NCBI RefSeq assembly: GCF_001280565.1
Contig: NZ_LGRO01000001.1
Span: 2,294,001 to 2,358,000, forward strand
Direction of reading: 5' to 3'
Source of the DNA: Sulfobacillus thermosulfidooxidans
GTDB lineage: Bacteria; Bacillota; Sulfobacillia; Sulfobacillales; Sulfobacillaceae
DNA length: 64,000 bases
Of this stretch, positions 17,663-26,678 are shown piece after piece. Position numbers and translations under genes: made by a program. The stretch's first letter is position 1. The number at the start of each line of letters is the position of its first letter. Under the pieces are notes generated by a model. It did no database searches and was not told where the DNA came from. It saw nothing but the letters and a program-made list of their open reading frames with translations.

Positions 17663-18237
17663 GATTGGATGTCCTTTCGCGCGGGACGAACAACCTTGGT
17701 CAAGACGACCGAAATCGCTGTCCATCCGGCTAACATCTCAAGAAGCCAGAGCCAGCGGGTCTTAATGAACACAATCACATAGCCTAAGTCCGGAATGGCA
17801 AAATGATAAACCCCAACAATGTTGGTTTCCGGAGTGAGAAAAGCATCGGGATACTTATTGGCTTCCCCTTTGGTTTTGATGAAAACCTTGTCATTTTTGT
17901 GGATGATTCCGGTGATTTGATGCGTTAATAGCACACCTTGTTGAATAGGATTCGCGAAGGTTACGATCTCTCCCGGTTTTAAGGGCATATGGGCAGTAAA
18001 CCTTGTGTCCACGATTAAGGATCCGGTATTAAACGCAGGGGCCATGCTGCCTGAGCGCACAATATAGGTCACGGGCAGAGATGGGACTCCCATGTCCCCG
18101 AGATCGAGAACCAAAAAGAAGGCAAATATCGTCAGAAACACACCGATAAGGGACCACGATGCCCACTTGCGCCACCACGTATTGGCTCGTGATGATTTAT
18201 GATGGCGCCGTGATTTTGATGGTTCAAGAGCTTGCAT
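17659..18237 (-). CDS. sipW: SipW-type signal peptidase I
   Basis: 192 aa with an N-terminal basic stretch, a membrane span at about 28-47 and another near the C-terminus (about 155-182). The catalytic Ser lies in VRSGSMAPAFNTGSLI (about residue 63) and the general base is a His in LLTHQITG rather than Lys, the ER/SipW-type Ser-His arrangement. SipW in Bacillus processes TasA and TapA for biofilm fibres; here TasA-like and Ser-rich exported genes flank it. AAAGGAGG precedes ATG 18237. The last bases overlap the next gene's ATG. Confidence 0.88.
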   Translation of the reverse strand: MQALEPSKSRRHHKSSRANTWWRKWASWSLIGVFLTIFAFFLVLDLGDMGVPSLPVTYIVRSGSMAPAFNTGSLIVDTRFTAHMPLKPGEIVTFANPIQQGVLLTHQITGIIHKNDKVFIKTKGEANKYPDAFLTPETNIVGVYHFAIPDLGYVIVFIKTRWLWLLEMLAGWTAISVVLTKVVRPARKDIQS

Positions 18238-18411
18238 ATTTTTTGCCTCCTTTAAATTTATAAGTTTATCTAAGGTGGCCCAATAAGCTCACGCGTATTA
18301 ATTTGGTGCAATTAACAGTGAAAGAAACTGATATCGGAAGAAAGAGATCTCCCTGATAAAAATGCGAGAAAATGGGACACAGACATTTACATAGGGATGG
18401 GTTCTCCCTCA

Positions 18412-18738
18412 TTACATGGAATGTAACGGTTTATGTGTGAAGCTATATACAAGAAACAGTAAGGCGAGAAGAATCCACGCACTCCACACAATTCCAGTTA
18501 ATGGAGTAATGACGACGTGATTGAAATGTTTTATTTCCCGGTACATCTCATAACCCCAAATAACGGACAAAATCCCAATGAATATCAGAGTTTGTGGGTG
18601 TTTCATGGCCAGTCGGTGTGTGAGAATTAGCCAAATGCCCCAATATCCTGATACGAACCCGAATTTGAGGGCGGAGCGGGACCGCTGCCACCCAAGCCAC
18701 GGTGAGAAAAGAATGCGTTTTTCGTGTTTGGTTGGCAT
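18412..18738 (-). CDS. Small integral membrane protein
   Basis: 108 aa, family not recognised. Three hydrophobic segments at about 25-43, 48-66 and 78-98, with a basic N-terminus. It sits between the TasA-like and SipW-like genes in the same orientation; a G-rich AAGGGGC/AGGGGT stretch precedes ATG 18738. Could be a secretion accessory or a general small membrane protein; context only. Confidence 0.6.
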   Translation of the reverse strand: MPTKHEKRILFSPWLGWQRSRSALKFGFVSGYWGIWLILTHRLAMKHPQTLIFIGILSVIWGYEMYREIKHFNHVVITPLTGIVWSAWILLALLFLVYSFTHKPLHSM

Positions 18739-18800
18739 GACCCCTAGCCCCTTTTTAGCCCTTGTTTCTTCATAAACTAGCCATTACAATATTTTTAGCG

Positions 18801-18848
18801 ATAAAAAATCTCTCGGCCATTCTATTTTCTTCCCAAAAATAGGATGGC
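18801..18848 (-). terminator. Terminator downstream of the TasA-like gene
   Basis: On the minus strand GCCATCCTATTTT pairs with AAAATAGAATGGC (one mismatch) and is followed by CGAGAGATTTTTTAT. It begins 5 bases after the TasA-like stop (18853), so the fibre-protein gene can be expressed in excess over the genes behind it. Confidence 0.7.
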
Positions 18849-18852
18849 TTTT

Positions 18853-19482
18853 TTATGGCTGAGGAGGAGTACCCGGAGCTGGTGGATTTTGAGGCGGTGA
18901 ATTGGGATTAATCAGTTGCTGCCCGGGTTGGAGTGTTGTGTTGTCGGCTTGTATAGCTTTAGCCTGGATGGTAAAAGAACCCTGGGATGCCTGGTAGCCG
19001 TTGCCCGCCATATAAGGAAGCTGAACATTGACCATTACCGTGACCGATTTGCCGGGTGCTAAGACGATGTAATCATTTGAGAGTAGTGAAGTTTGGGGTC
19101 CCGGTCCAGCGAGGGTATATTTGACCGTGGCGGGGGTAGGTGGGCTAAACAATGCCCCAGAAACCACGCTCGAACCGATCGTAAACAGTTCCGTCAGACT
19201 GCCAGTGTTTGTCACTGTCAACGGAGCCGACCAGGTATCACCCGGAGCCATGTTCGTGGGACTGTCAATGTTCAAATCGATGCTATTTGGGCCCGTGGCG
19301 TGCTCACTTTCCATGTATTTTAAGGCTGCCGGGCTAAAGGCGATTTTTACGGTACCTGCCATAAAATTTTGGGGCGAACTCGTCGCGGTCGAACTAAACT
19401 GCGCAAAACTGGAAGCACCCATGGCGGCGAGCATGGCGGCAATCGCGGCCTCCGCCCCAATCAATTTGGTTTTGGCTGTCAT
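18853..19482 (-). CDS. TasA/camelysin-family secreted protein
   Basis: 209 aa. Signal peptide of the TasA/camelysin style at about 1-28 (KLIGAEAAIAAMLAAMG, then SSFAQFSST), followed by a beta-sandwich domain with the family features NFMAGTVKI near residue 40, NMAPGDTWSAPLTVTNTG near 75 and ideally spaced later strands. The C-terminus is Pro/Asn/Gln-rich (PNSPPQNPPAPGTPPQP). TasA proteins polymerise into biofilm fibres; camelysins are cell-surface proteins processed by SipW. The neighbouring SipW-type peptidase supports that role. AAAAGGAG precedes ATG 19482. Confidence 0.85.
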   Translation of the reverse strand: MTAKTKLIGAEAAIAAMLAAMGASSFAQFSSTATSSPQNFMAGTVKIAFSPAALKYMESEHATGPNSIDLNIDSPTNMAPGDTWSAPLTVTNTGSLTELFTIGSSVVSGALFSPPTPATVKYTLAGPGPQTSLLSNDYIVLAPGKSVTVMVNVQLPYMAGNGYQASQGSFTIQAKAIQADNTTLQPGQQLINPNSPPQNPPAPGTPPQP

Positions 19483-19797
19483 GATTACAACTCCTTTTTT
19501 CTGATCTACTCACTAGTTAACAAGGAAGATTACCTGCGAATAATCCCAAATATGATGCAGGAGGATTCGATTCGCACTTTTAGGGTAGAGGAGAAATGGG
19601 GACGGGGCTATCACCGCGGACGGTGAATTTCTAGGCAATACCCGGATTCACCCTGGAGGGTGAGATGAAGAAATCTAGGTCTCTTACGATGTTTTTCCTG
19701 CAGCCACTAAACAGACCGCTCGCGGCTCAGTGTTCGTCTCATAGTGAATATGCTAAAGACTATAATGAAGGACGAAGGACGCACGTCAAAACAAAAT
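19483..19797. other. Leader/promoter region of the TasA-like gene
   Basis: About 315 bases of intergenic DNA with no convincing ORF. It contains a short hairpin TCACCCT-GG-AGGGTGA at 19648-19663. I could not identify a convincing -35/-10 pair. Confidence 0.35.
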
Positions 19798-19835
19798 CAT
19801 CTCTAATCCCCGTGACAATTGTGGGGTTAGAGATG
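19798..19835 (-). terminator. Terminator downstream of the His/Asp-rich secreted protein gene
   Basis: On the minus strand CATCTCTAACCCC pairs with GGGGATTAGAGATG (one bulge) around an 11-base loop and is followed by ATTTTGTTTT. It lies about 37 bases after the stop at 19872. Confidence 0.75.
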
Positions 19836-19871
19836 TAGATAGTCGGTACTTATGATTAAGCAAGTGGCTTC

Positions 19872-20315
19872 TTAATGATCTTTGTTATGGGTCTCTTTTT
19901 TGCCAGCGTCTTTATGGTCTTGATGATCTTTCTGATCTTTATGGTGAGAATCTTTTTCGACATTGAGATGAGCCTCAATTTTACTGGCGATCAAGGCATT
20001 TGTTCCGGGTTTGACTTCCGCAGTAATTCGCAGTTGATGGTTTTGTAAAGCGGTCATTATGGCACTGACTGATCCTTGCGCTTCTAATGAGATGCGTGTG
20101 GAACCGGTTAAATCAATGGTTACCATTTTTCCTGAGGATGTTTTGACGGTAATTTCCGATCCCGTAAAGCTGCCGGATTCAAAGACTCCGTGAATGGTTT
20201 CCATATGCTTAGCATGATCGGGGGCGTCGTGATGCTTTTGCGCAAAAGCGGCTCCAGATAAAGCGAGCACACTGACCATGGCTCCTGCGGTCATGATTCC
20301 CAGTGATTTTTTCAT
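19872..20315 (-). CDS. Secreted His/Asp/Lys-rich protein
   Basis: About 147 aa. Clear signal peptide KKSLGIMTAGAMVSVLALS ending near AFAQ. A small beta-rich domain (about 45-115) reads like the DUF5666-type 'modified by metal/ionic strength' fold: SGSFTGSEITVKTSSGK and ALIASKIEAHLN. The last 30 residues are almost only His, Lys, Asp and Gln, a possible metal-binding tail. ATG 20315 is chosen because a strong AAGGAGGG lies 8 bases upstream; the frame runs on to 20489 without support. It is a single-gene unit with its own terminator. Confidence 0.72.
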   Translation of the reverse strand: MKKSLGIMTAGAMVSVLALSGAAFAQKHHDAPDHAKHMETIHGVFESGSFTGSEITVKTSSGKMVTIDLTGSTRISLEAQGSVSAIMTALQNHQLRITAEVKPGTNALIASKIEAHLNVEKDSHHKDQKDHQDHKDAGKKETHNKDH

Positions 20316-20621
20316 CCATAAACCCTCCTTTAAACCCTCCTTGGTTTTCTCGGACGATATGTCTACCCCTTGGTAACAAATGATTAAATTCGACGGCACG
20401 TGGAGATTTCCTGTTTTTGTTGCCGAGATTTTGCAAGGACTAGATATTAGAGCCGTTTGCAATGAGAATTGGACCAGAAATGATGTCATCGTGGCGTTGA
20501 CCAGTTTTTACGGTATACCATTTCTTAGCACAAGAATTAATTGTCGTATAAAAGGATTTTTGGTCGAATGGGCGAATAACATTTTATAGTATTGGATGTC
20601 GAATTTTGTGGAGGACGTATC
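20316..20621. other. Divergent intergenic region with a duplicated Shine-Dalgarno sequence
   Basis: About 305 bases between the His-rich protein gene and the EAL gene. On the minus strand AAGGAGGGTTTA occurs twice in tandem (about 20319-20342) immediately before the His-rich gene. A weak TTGGTC-17-TTTATA pair precedes the EAL gene at about 20560-20588. Confidence 0.5.
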
Positions 20622-21341
20622 ATGACTTCTTGTGCCCGTGACGCATTAAATCATGCCTTAGTCACACAAAGGGTTCGCTCAGTTTTTCAGCCCATCTGGA
20701 ATGTGGATGGCCAGTGGTTAGGATTCGAGGCTCTCACCCGGTTTTGGAATGGATGTCCTCCCGATCAAGTTTTTTCAGCTGCAACCAACGCGAAAGAACT
20801 CGAGACCTTAGATGCTATTGCGATTACGCAGGCAATTGAGCGTGCCCGCCGTTTACCGGGTAAGTTATTCGTCAATATCAGTGCGTTATCCACAGCGCAA
20901 ATCCCTTTATGGACCCGGTATACCGAAAATGACCGGATTGTGTGGGAAATTACAGAAACGCATCCTCTCACCAAAGACAGCATGGAGGCCATTTCCTGGC
21001 TCAAACAGCATGGACACGTGCTCGCACTGGATGATGCTGGTACACAATTTTCGACCAAACAACGCTTAGACATCTTACGACCGCAAATCGTTAAACTCAG
21101 TTTGACCATTGTGCATGAATGGGCTCATGGTTTGCCGCAGGCTCTTAGACAGTGGATCACATGGGCGAAAATGCATTCCGCATTGATTATTGCCGAAGGG
21201 ATTGAAGCTCGCGAATGGATTCACACCCTTGAAGAGGAGGGGGTGCATGCAGTTCAGGGATTTGCTCTTGGGCGTCCCGAAGAGGCGGCATTCTGGGAAG
21301 CACAAGATTTCACGAAATTAACTTTGCCGCGTTTCTCCTAA
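20622..21341 (+). CDS. EAL-domain c-di-GMP phosphodiesterase-like protein
   Basis: 239 aa, a stand-alone EAL domain. Expected metal- and substrate-binding residues are mostly present: Glu of GFEALTRF, Asn of LFVNISA, Glu of WEITETH, Asp-Asp of ALDDAGTQF, Lys of QIVKLS, Glu of IAEGIEARE and Gln of VQGFALGRP. The usual DDFGTG loop is altered to DDAGTQ, so activity may be reduced. The family hydrolyses c-di-GMP to pGpG. GTGGAGGACG precedes ATG 20622. Its stop is 17 bases from the convergent GGDEF gene, an opposing-enzyme pair. Confidence 0.85.
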   Translation: MTSCARDALNHALVTQRVRSVFQPIWNVDGQWLGFEALTRFWNGCPPDQVFSAATNAKELETLDAIAITQAIERARRLPGKLFVNISALSTAQIPLWTRYTENDRIVWEITETHPLTKDSMEAISWLKQHGHVLALDDAGTQFSTKQRLDILRPQIVKLSLTIVHEWAHGLPQALRQWITWAKMHSALIIAEGIEAREWIHTLEEEGVHAVQGFALGRPEEAAFWEAQDFTKLTLPRFS

Positions 21342-21358
21342 TTCGTTCTTGTTCCGAG

Positions 21359-23371
21359 TTATTGTGTTGTTGGTGACGCAGATTGGTGGATTTGCCACCA
21401 CGGACGGTGTTCTCTTTTATGTTGTTTAGCGATGTAGAGGGCCTCATCGGCATGCGAAATGAGCCGATTGACATCGGGGTGGCCAGCGTCTAATGGATAA
21501 AGTGTTATGCCAAGACTTCCTTCGAGGAGAAAAGGAGACGGGAGTGGCGGGACTTGAACCGCGGAAAGAACGGTCGATTTGAAACGATTGAGACGCTGAT
21601 GGAGTTCCGTATAGGAATGAATATCGGTCAACACCATTAAAAACTCATCGCCACCCCAGCGCGCCACGAGATCGGTGGAACGAAGGCTCTTTTGTAGGCG
21701 TTGTCCCACGACCTGCAATACCGCATCGCCTGCCGCATGTCCCCAGGTATCGTTAATAGTTTTAAAATTATCGAGATCGAGTAGAGCAATCCCGACCCAG
21801 TTGGAGTCCGAAGCCCGTGCTAATAATGTTGGCAACTGGTCATAGACAGCCGAACGGTTGAATAACTGGGTTAACGTGTCATGCTGCGCTAACCATTGAT
21901 GATGTTGTTTTTCTTGTTGGATTTTACGAGTGTTATCCCAAGCATCCAAACTCAGGGTAATCAGGCGGCCAATTTGTACAATAAGCTCTACCACGGTTTC
22001 ATTAAACACATGCGGCTTCGATGTGGTTAAGGACAATACCGCATACCGCTCTTTGCCTCGGTCAATAGGGACGGCAGCTCCTGCTGCCCAGCCTTGGGTC
22101 TGCAAAAAAGCGTGCCATTCATTATTGCCGGGCAATTGATGATGGTGTTGATGGAGTTGGATGCTGCCGTGCTTCCACACCTTAGCAATTAACGGTTCTT
22201 CATCGTCAACACGGACGGGATAATGAGGCAATTGTTCAGTTCCCCAGCCTGCGGCGGCCACTAGTTGAAAGGTTCCTGCGGCGTCGGGACGGGCAATCCA
22301 CGCCGCAAGAAAAAGGCCACTGGCAATGAGGTGATCACAGACGGCTTGCAATAAGGCCAAGTCACTGCGGGGACGAAATAAGGCTTGCACCGCATTGAGT
22401 AACGCGTGATAAAGGCGTTCGGCGGGTAATGTGGGTTCGCCCGGGACGGGCGTATGACGAGTAGAGGTCATCACTAAGTGGATTTTATGGGCAAGTTGTT
22501 GCCAGGTCTCTTTTTGAGGCTGCTGGATAAAATAGCGCGGAATCGGGCTAAAAAAGATGCAAATCGTATAGGTATCGAGTGAATCTGTATGTAATGGCAG
22601 AACAAAAGCCGATTGCCACCAGCGTGGAGAAAGCGGAATATTGCGGGTATGACAAGCCCGGGTTTCTTTGTCACAGGCAATACCCCGGCCAATGGTCCAT
22701 TGGCCTTGGTTACGCAAATCGGTTAACCATTTTCGCAACTCATCGAGCGATAGGTCTTTGATTCCCATAAGATGTTGGGTAGACAGACGGTTTTCAGTTT
22801 CAGACCATGATCCCAGCCAGATTCCCCTGATGGTTTGGGATTGGGTAAACAACGTCAGGACCTCAGGTAGTCCAATGGAGGCCTCATGCCGCTCCAGTAA
22901 TGTGGTAACGTCCATAAGAATTTTCCATTCCTGATCTTGCCATTGCGACAGTACGGCATATTGACGCGACAAATCATCCATGAGCGAGGGCAGTATTTCC
23001 AGTACGCTCTGCATGGTGCTTGGTTGTTTGCTGAGCCACTGGGTTAACCGGGCAGCAGCTTGCGACAGACACCACCGGGGAAATCCCAGACGTTCATAAG
23101 ACAAGGCGAGTTGCCTGGCTCGCATTATTCGGGATTTCCCAGCAGAACCCTGGATCACGGCTCTCACATAATGCATGTGAACTTGCAGAAGATCTGTCTT
23201 TTGAGCCTCACTGGCCCGGTTCCATAAATTTCGGACCTCACGATGTTCTTGCAAATGGCTATAAAGGTCCAAAACAAATTGCCGAATCGGGTCATCCCCG
23301 GATCCAGTAGACGTTCGAGACTTTCGAGTTGCGATAGGTGTTTTGGTTGATAGCGCACGATTAGTTTTCAT
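21359..23371 (-). CDS. GAF-GGDEF diguanylate cyclase
   Basis: About 670 aa. N-terminal helical region about 20-230 includes IRQFVLDLYSHLQ and a RLGFPRWCL turn that loosely recall globin-type or RsbR-type sensor domains (low confidence). A GAF domain occupies about 330-490. The C-terminal cyclase (about 510-660) has the intact signature RWGGDEF and the upstream DLDNFKTINDTWGH, so GTP-to-c-di-GMP activity is expected; no RxxD product-inhibition site was checked. The start is uncertain: ATG 23371 gives the most compact protein; an ATG at 23408 and a longer frame to 23620 exist without ribosome binding sites. Confidence 0.83.
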   Translation of the reverse strand: MKTNRALSTKTPIATRKSRTSTGSGDDPIRQFVLDLYSHLQEHREVRNLWNRASEAQKTDLLQVHMHYVRAVIQGSAGKSRIMRARQLALSYERLGFPRWCLSQAAARLTQWLSKQPSTMQSVLEILPSLMDDLSRQYAVLSQWQDQEWKILMDVTTLLERHEASIGLPEVLTLFTQSQTIRGIWLGSWSETENRLSTQHLMGIKDLSLDELRKWLTDLRNQGQWTIGRGIACDKETRACHTRNIPLSPRWWQSAFVLPLHTDSLDTYTICIFFSPIPRYFIQQPQKETWQQLAHKIHLVMTSTRHTPVPGEPTLPAERLYHALLNAVQALFRPRSDLALLQAVCDHLIASGLFLAAWIARPDAAGTFQLVAAAGWGTEQLPHYPVRVDDEEPLIAKVWKHGSIQLHQHHHQLPGNNEWHAFLQTQGWAAGAAVPIDRGKERYAVLSLTTSKPHVFNETVVELIVQIGRLITLSLDAWDNTRKIQQEKQHHQWLAQHDTLTQLFNRSAVYDQLPTLLARASDSNWVGIALLDLDNFKTINDTWGHAAGDAVLQVVGQRLQKSLRSTDLVARWGGDEFLMVLTDIHSYTELHQRLNRFKSTVLSAVQVPPLPSPFLLEGSLGITLYPLDAGHPDVNRLISHADEALYIAKQHKREHRPWWQIHQSASPTTQ

Positions 23372-23570
23372 AGCGCTTATTATACTGTTTGTCCGCTGAT
23401 TCCTCATATGGGATATGTGGGTTTTGTGATGGAGTTTATCGGCAATTTTGAGTCCGGTGACGAAAGTCACAACAAGTGATGACCTTCGGTTCTCGTGCTG
23501 GTTCCGCCCTTCCGTCATGATTGCATTAAACAATCCGTTAGCGTTGACGATAAGGAGGCTTAGCACACTC

Positions 23571-24470
23571 ATGAACATTATTGAAGTCACCGGTGTGGTC
23601 AAACAATATGAATCTGTCACCGCTTTAAATCATGTTTCCCTATCCATTCCCCCAGGCCAAATCGTGGCCATTTTAGGACCCAATGGCGCAGGCAAAACCA
23701 CTCTGCTAGAAATTTTAGAGGGGTTAATCCCAGCGGATGCTGGCGAGATTTACGTATTAGGTGAAGACGTGCGGAAAAATGCTCGCCAGGTTAAAAACCG
23801 CATTGGAATCAGTTTACAAAATACATCATTTTTTGATCGCCTGTCTGTCGAGGAAACGCTGCGCTTGTTTGGGGCATTTTTTTCTTATCACCGGCCTGTG
23901 GATGCTTTGTTGAAATATGTGGGGTTGTTTGAAAAACGTCATCAACGGGTTTCCCAACTATCCGGTAGGCAAAAGCAGCGTGTGGCCTTGGCGTTAGCAT
24001 TGATTAATAATCCCGAACTGGTCTTTTTAGATGAACCGACGACAGGACTGGATCCGGCTGCGCGCCGCGATATTTGGGCTCTTATAGAGTCTATGCAGCA
24101 AGAAGGACGGACGGTGCTATTAACCACGCATTATATGGAGGAAGCGTCCTATTTAGCCGATACTGTGGTGATTATGGACCATGGCCAGATTTTGGTGCAA
24201 GGAACCGTTGAGCAATTGCTCCGGGATTATTCCCCGGAACAAACCGTGATCTTGGAAGGGGAAGATCTCGATTTTTTATTACAAGCTCCCTGGAACTTTC
24301 ACCACGATCATAATCAATTTGTAGCGCATGTCGTTAACGCTGCGGATCAGTTAGGGACTTTACTCGAGGCGATTCGGCAGCATGGTGGCACCATTCACCG
24401 GCTCAGTATTCATGAAGCAACCCTAGAGGATGTATTCTTGCGGTTGACAGGAAGGAGACTTGCGGTATGA
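23571..24470 (+). CDS. ABC transporter ATP-binding protein
   Basis: 299 aa ATPase of an ABC-2-type exporter. Walker A GPNGAGKTT at about 37-45, Q-loop SLQNTSFF, signature LSGRQKQRVALA (Gly-Arg in place of the usual Gly-Gly), Walker B LVFLDEPTTGLD and switch His in TTHYMEE. The C-terminal 80 residues are the extra domain seen in drug/lipid exporters. TAAGGAGG 9 bases upstream supports ATG 23571; the frame is open to 23448. Overlaps the permease gene by 4 bases (ATGA). Confidence 0.93.
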   Translation: MNIIEVTGVVKQYESVTALNHVSLSIPPGQIVAILGPNGAGKTTLLEILEGLIPADAGEIYVLGEDVRKNARQVKNRIGISLQNTSFFDRLSVEETLRLFGAFFSYHRPVDALLKYVGLFEKRHQRVSQLSGRQKQRVALALALINNPELVFLDEPTTGLDPAARRDIWALIESMQQEGRTVLLTTHYMEEASYLADTVVIMDHGQILVQGTVEQLLRDYSPEQTVILEGEDLDFLLQAPWNFHHDHNQFVAHVVNAADQLGTLLEAIRQHGGTIHRLSIHEATLEDVFLRLTGRRLAV

Positions 24471-25516
24471 AAGCCTACGGGGCATTAGTCCGGGCTAATA
24501 TGCTTATGTTATTAAGAGCGCGGGATGCGCTATTTTGGACGTTTGCATTTCCCATCGTGTTTATGATTTTACTGGGCACGGCCTTCGGGCAAAGTCCCGC
24601 CTTTTCCGCACATGTTGGTGTGACAGGACACGGAATAGCCCAGCAAGCTTTGATTCAGGCTTTACATCATGTGCCGGGCATGAAGGTCAGTATCATGTCT
24701 CAGACAAGCGGCTTAACGGCATTGAAATCTGGGAAAATTGCCCTCTTCGTAGAGATTTCCGGTCGTCATCTTACATTAGTCAGGACTAATGCACCGACAT
24801 CCGAGACGGCTTTATCCATTTTACAAGGGGTTATTACCCGTATGAATCTCGAGGCTTTACACGCGCCTTTAATATTTCAGGCAACAGTTCATCACATCTA
24901 TGTTCAGGGCACATCGTACATCGACTTTTTAGCACCGGGGATTTTAGGTATGACCTTAATGAATACGGGCTTGTTTGCGGGTACTTCTCTCATTACCTAC
25001 CGCAGTCAAGGAATATTGCGGCGTATCCGCGGCACGCCTTTATCCACATCGATCTTTATTGCCGCCCGAATGACAACGCAATTGATTATAGCGATGGCAC
25101 AAGCGTTTTTAATCCTGGGTGTGGCCGAGTTATTGTATCAATTTAAGCCCGTCGGCAATCTTTGGGCGATGATTCCCTTTTTGATTTTGGGCGAATTGGC
25201 GTTTATGAGTGTGGGTTTCTTTATTGCGGGCATTGCCAGTACCATGGAACTGGCTTCGGCATTGACGAATATCGTCAGCTTGCCGATGATGTTCTTAGCG
25301 GGTGTCTTTTATCCCGTAAGCCAGCTGCCCTCCTTTGTCAGGCCATTGGCCAATATCTTGCCGCTGCGATTTCTGACACATGCTTTACGTGGGGTGGTGC
25401 TTTATGGGACGCCTTTGAGCCACTTAGGAAGTGATCTGATGGCACTTGCATTAACGGGATTCATAGGAGGGGCCTTGGCTGTGAAGTTTTTCCGGTGGGA
25501 AACGCCCCATGTTTAG
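24467..25516 (+). CDS. ABC-2 type permease
   Basis: 349 aa. First membrane span at about 20-40, an extracellular loop of about 130 residues, then five spans at about 160-345, the ABC2_membrane_3 / YhgE-like export topology. Partner of the ATPase just upstream. Substrate not readable; coupling to a kinase-regulator pair suggests a drug, lipid or peptide efflux system under two-component control. Confidence 0.9.
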   Translation: MKAYGALVRANMLMLLRARDALFWTFAFPIVFMILLGTAFGQSPAFSAHVGVTGHGIAQQALIQALHHVPGMKVSIMSQTSGLTALKSGKIALFVEISGRHLTLVRTNAPTSETALSILQGVITRMNLEALHAPLIFQATVHHIYVQGTSYIDFLAPGILGMTLMNTGLFAGTSLITYRSQGILRRIRGTPLSTSIFIAARMTTQLIIAMAQAFLILGVAELLYQFKPVGNLWAMIPFLILGELAFMSVGFFIAGIASTMELASALTNIVSLPMMFLAGVFYPVSQLPSFVRPLANILPLRFLTHALRGVVLYGTPLSHLGSDLMALALTGFIGGALAVKFFRWETPHV

Positions 25517-26678
25517 GATGATGGTGAAAGACAATTTGACCTTCTGGCGGGTTATGCGTTTTGCCGTTGTGTTACTCCCGCTGTCTGCCGCGCTGATTAC
25601 GGGTCCTGTGCATTTTTGGCCGGTGGGGGTCGTGACCTTGCTACTCAGTATGGCGATAGCCATCGCGCCTTTTTTAGAAGTGTGGGACCATGAGCCGCTG
25701 ACAAGCTGGTGGTTATTGGCGGAAGTGATTATGGCCTCTTTTGTAGCCTATAAGATATCAGGCGCGGGCGTATTTGCTCCCTTTGTGATAGCCACTGACT
25801 TGGGTTTTAGTGTCTGGTCCAATAAGGTACTGGCTATTGTTGATGGGTATTTGGGAATTGTCGCGACATATTGCGCCGTAGGCTATCCCACGCGCAATGC
25901 TGTCATGTTCGATGTGGTCTTCGGCCTGGTGTTTATTTTCGCGATGTGGGCCAATAGCCAAAGTACACGCCAAACACGCGCATTACAAAAGGCGTACCAA
26001 GCCCTTCAACATGCCCAGGAGCAAGAAAAAGAGCTCATTAAATTACAAGAGCGGGAACGGATTGCGCAAAACTTGCATGATATCTTAGGGCATTCTCTCA
26101 CTCTGATTGTGCTTAAGGCCGAGCTAATCCGGGAACATTTGAAACGCGCCCAATGGACAGCGAGCCGGGAAGAAACAGATTCATTATTAGGGATCGCTCG
26201 CCGATCTCTTGATGAAGTGCGGCAGGTCGTCGAGACGTTGCCAAGCTATACGCCGGTTTTCGACATGGTCAACGAACTAAAGCGGGCGCAGATTCAGACC
26301 ACACTCGATTGGAATCCACCGGTGACAGCGAGTCCCGGGCTGTTGACGGACTGGGATATGATTTTACGGGAAGGGATTACGAATATTTTGCGCCATGCCC
26401 ACGCCAGCACAGTTCGAATCCAATTAAAGGGCGATAACAACGGATGGACTTTGGTTATTGAGGATAATGGGACAGGGTTTATTCAAGCTGAAGGGCACGG
26501 ACTCCAAGGGATAAAAAATCGGGCAGCGAAATGGAATGGTACAGTCGAAATTCAGAGCCGTCCCGGACAGGGCACATCATTGGTGGTCACCGGGCAACTT
26601 GTGGAGGTCTCAAACGATGTGTGCAAACAAATCTGTGATGCGGATTATGATTATCGAAGACCAATCTCTGGTGCGTGA
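25509..26678 (+). CDS. Membrane histidine kinase, NarL/DesK class (HisKA_3)
   Basis: 389 aa. Five or so membrane spans at about 12-150 and a short coiled-coil (QALQHAQEQEKEL). The phospho-acceptor is in ERIAQNLHDILGHS (about residue 192). The HATPase_c domain (about 280-375) has ILREGITNILRHAHAS, IEDNGTGF, GHGLQGIKNRA and GQGTSL. DesK/LiaS-type sensor kinases often stand beside ABC exporters. ATG 25509 overlaps the permease end by 8 bases. The gene also overlaps the following regulator by 62 bases, which is more than usual. Confidence 0.9.
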   Translation: MFRMMVKDNLTFWRVMRFAVVLLPLSAALITGPVHFWPVGVVTLLLSMAIAIAPFLEVWDHEPLTSWWLLAEVIMASFVAYKISGAGVFAPFVIATDLGFSVWSNKVLAIVDGYLGIVATYCAVGYPTRNAVMFDVVFGLVFIFAMWANSQSTRQTRALQKAYQALQHAQEQEKELIKLQERERIAQNLHDILGHSLTLIVLKAELIREHLKRAQWTASREETDSLLGIARRSLDEVRQVVETLPSYTPVFDMVNELKRAQIQTTLDWNPPVTASPGLLTDWDMILREGITNILRHAHASTVRIQLKGDNNGWTLVIEDNGTGFIQAEGHGLQGIKNRAAKWNGTVEIQSRPGQGTSLVVTGQLVEVSNDVCKQICDADYDYRRPISGA

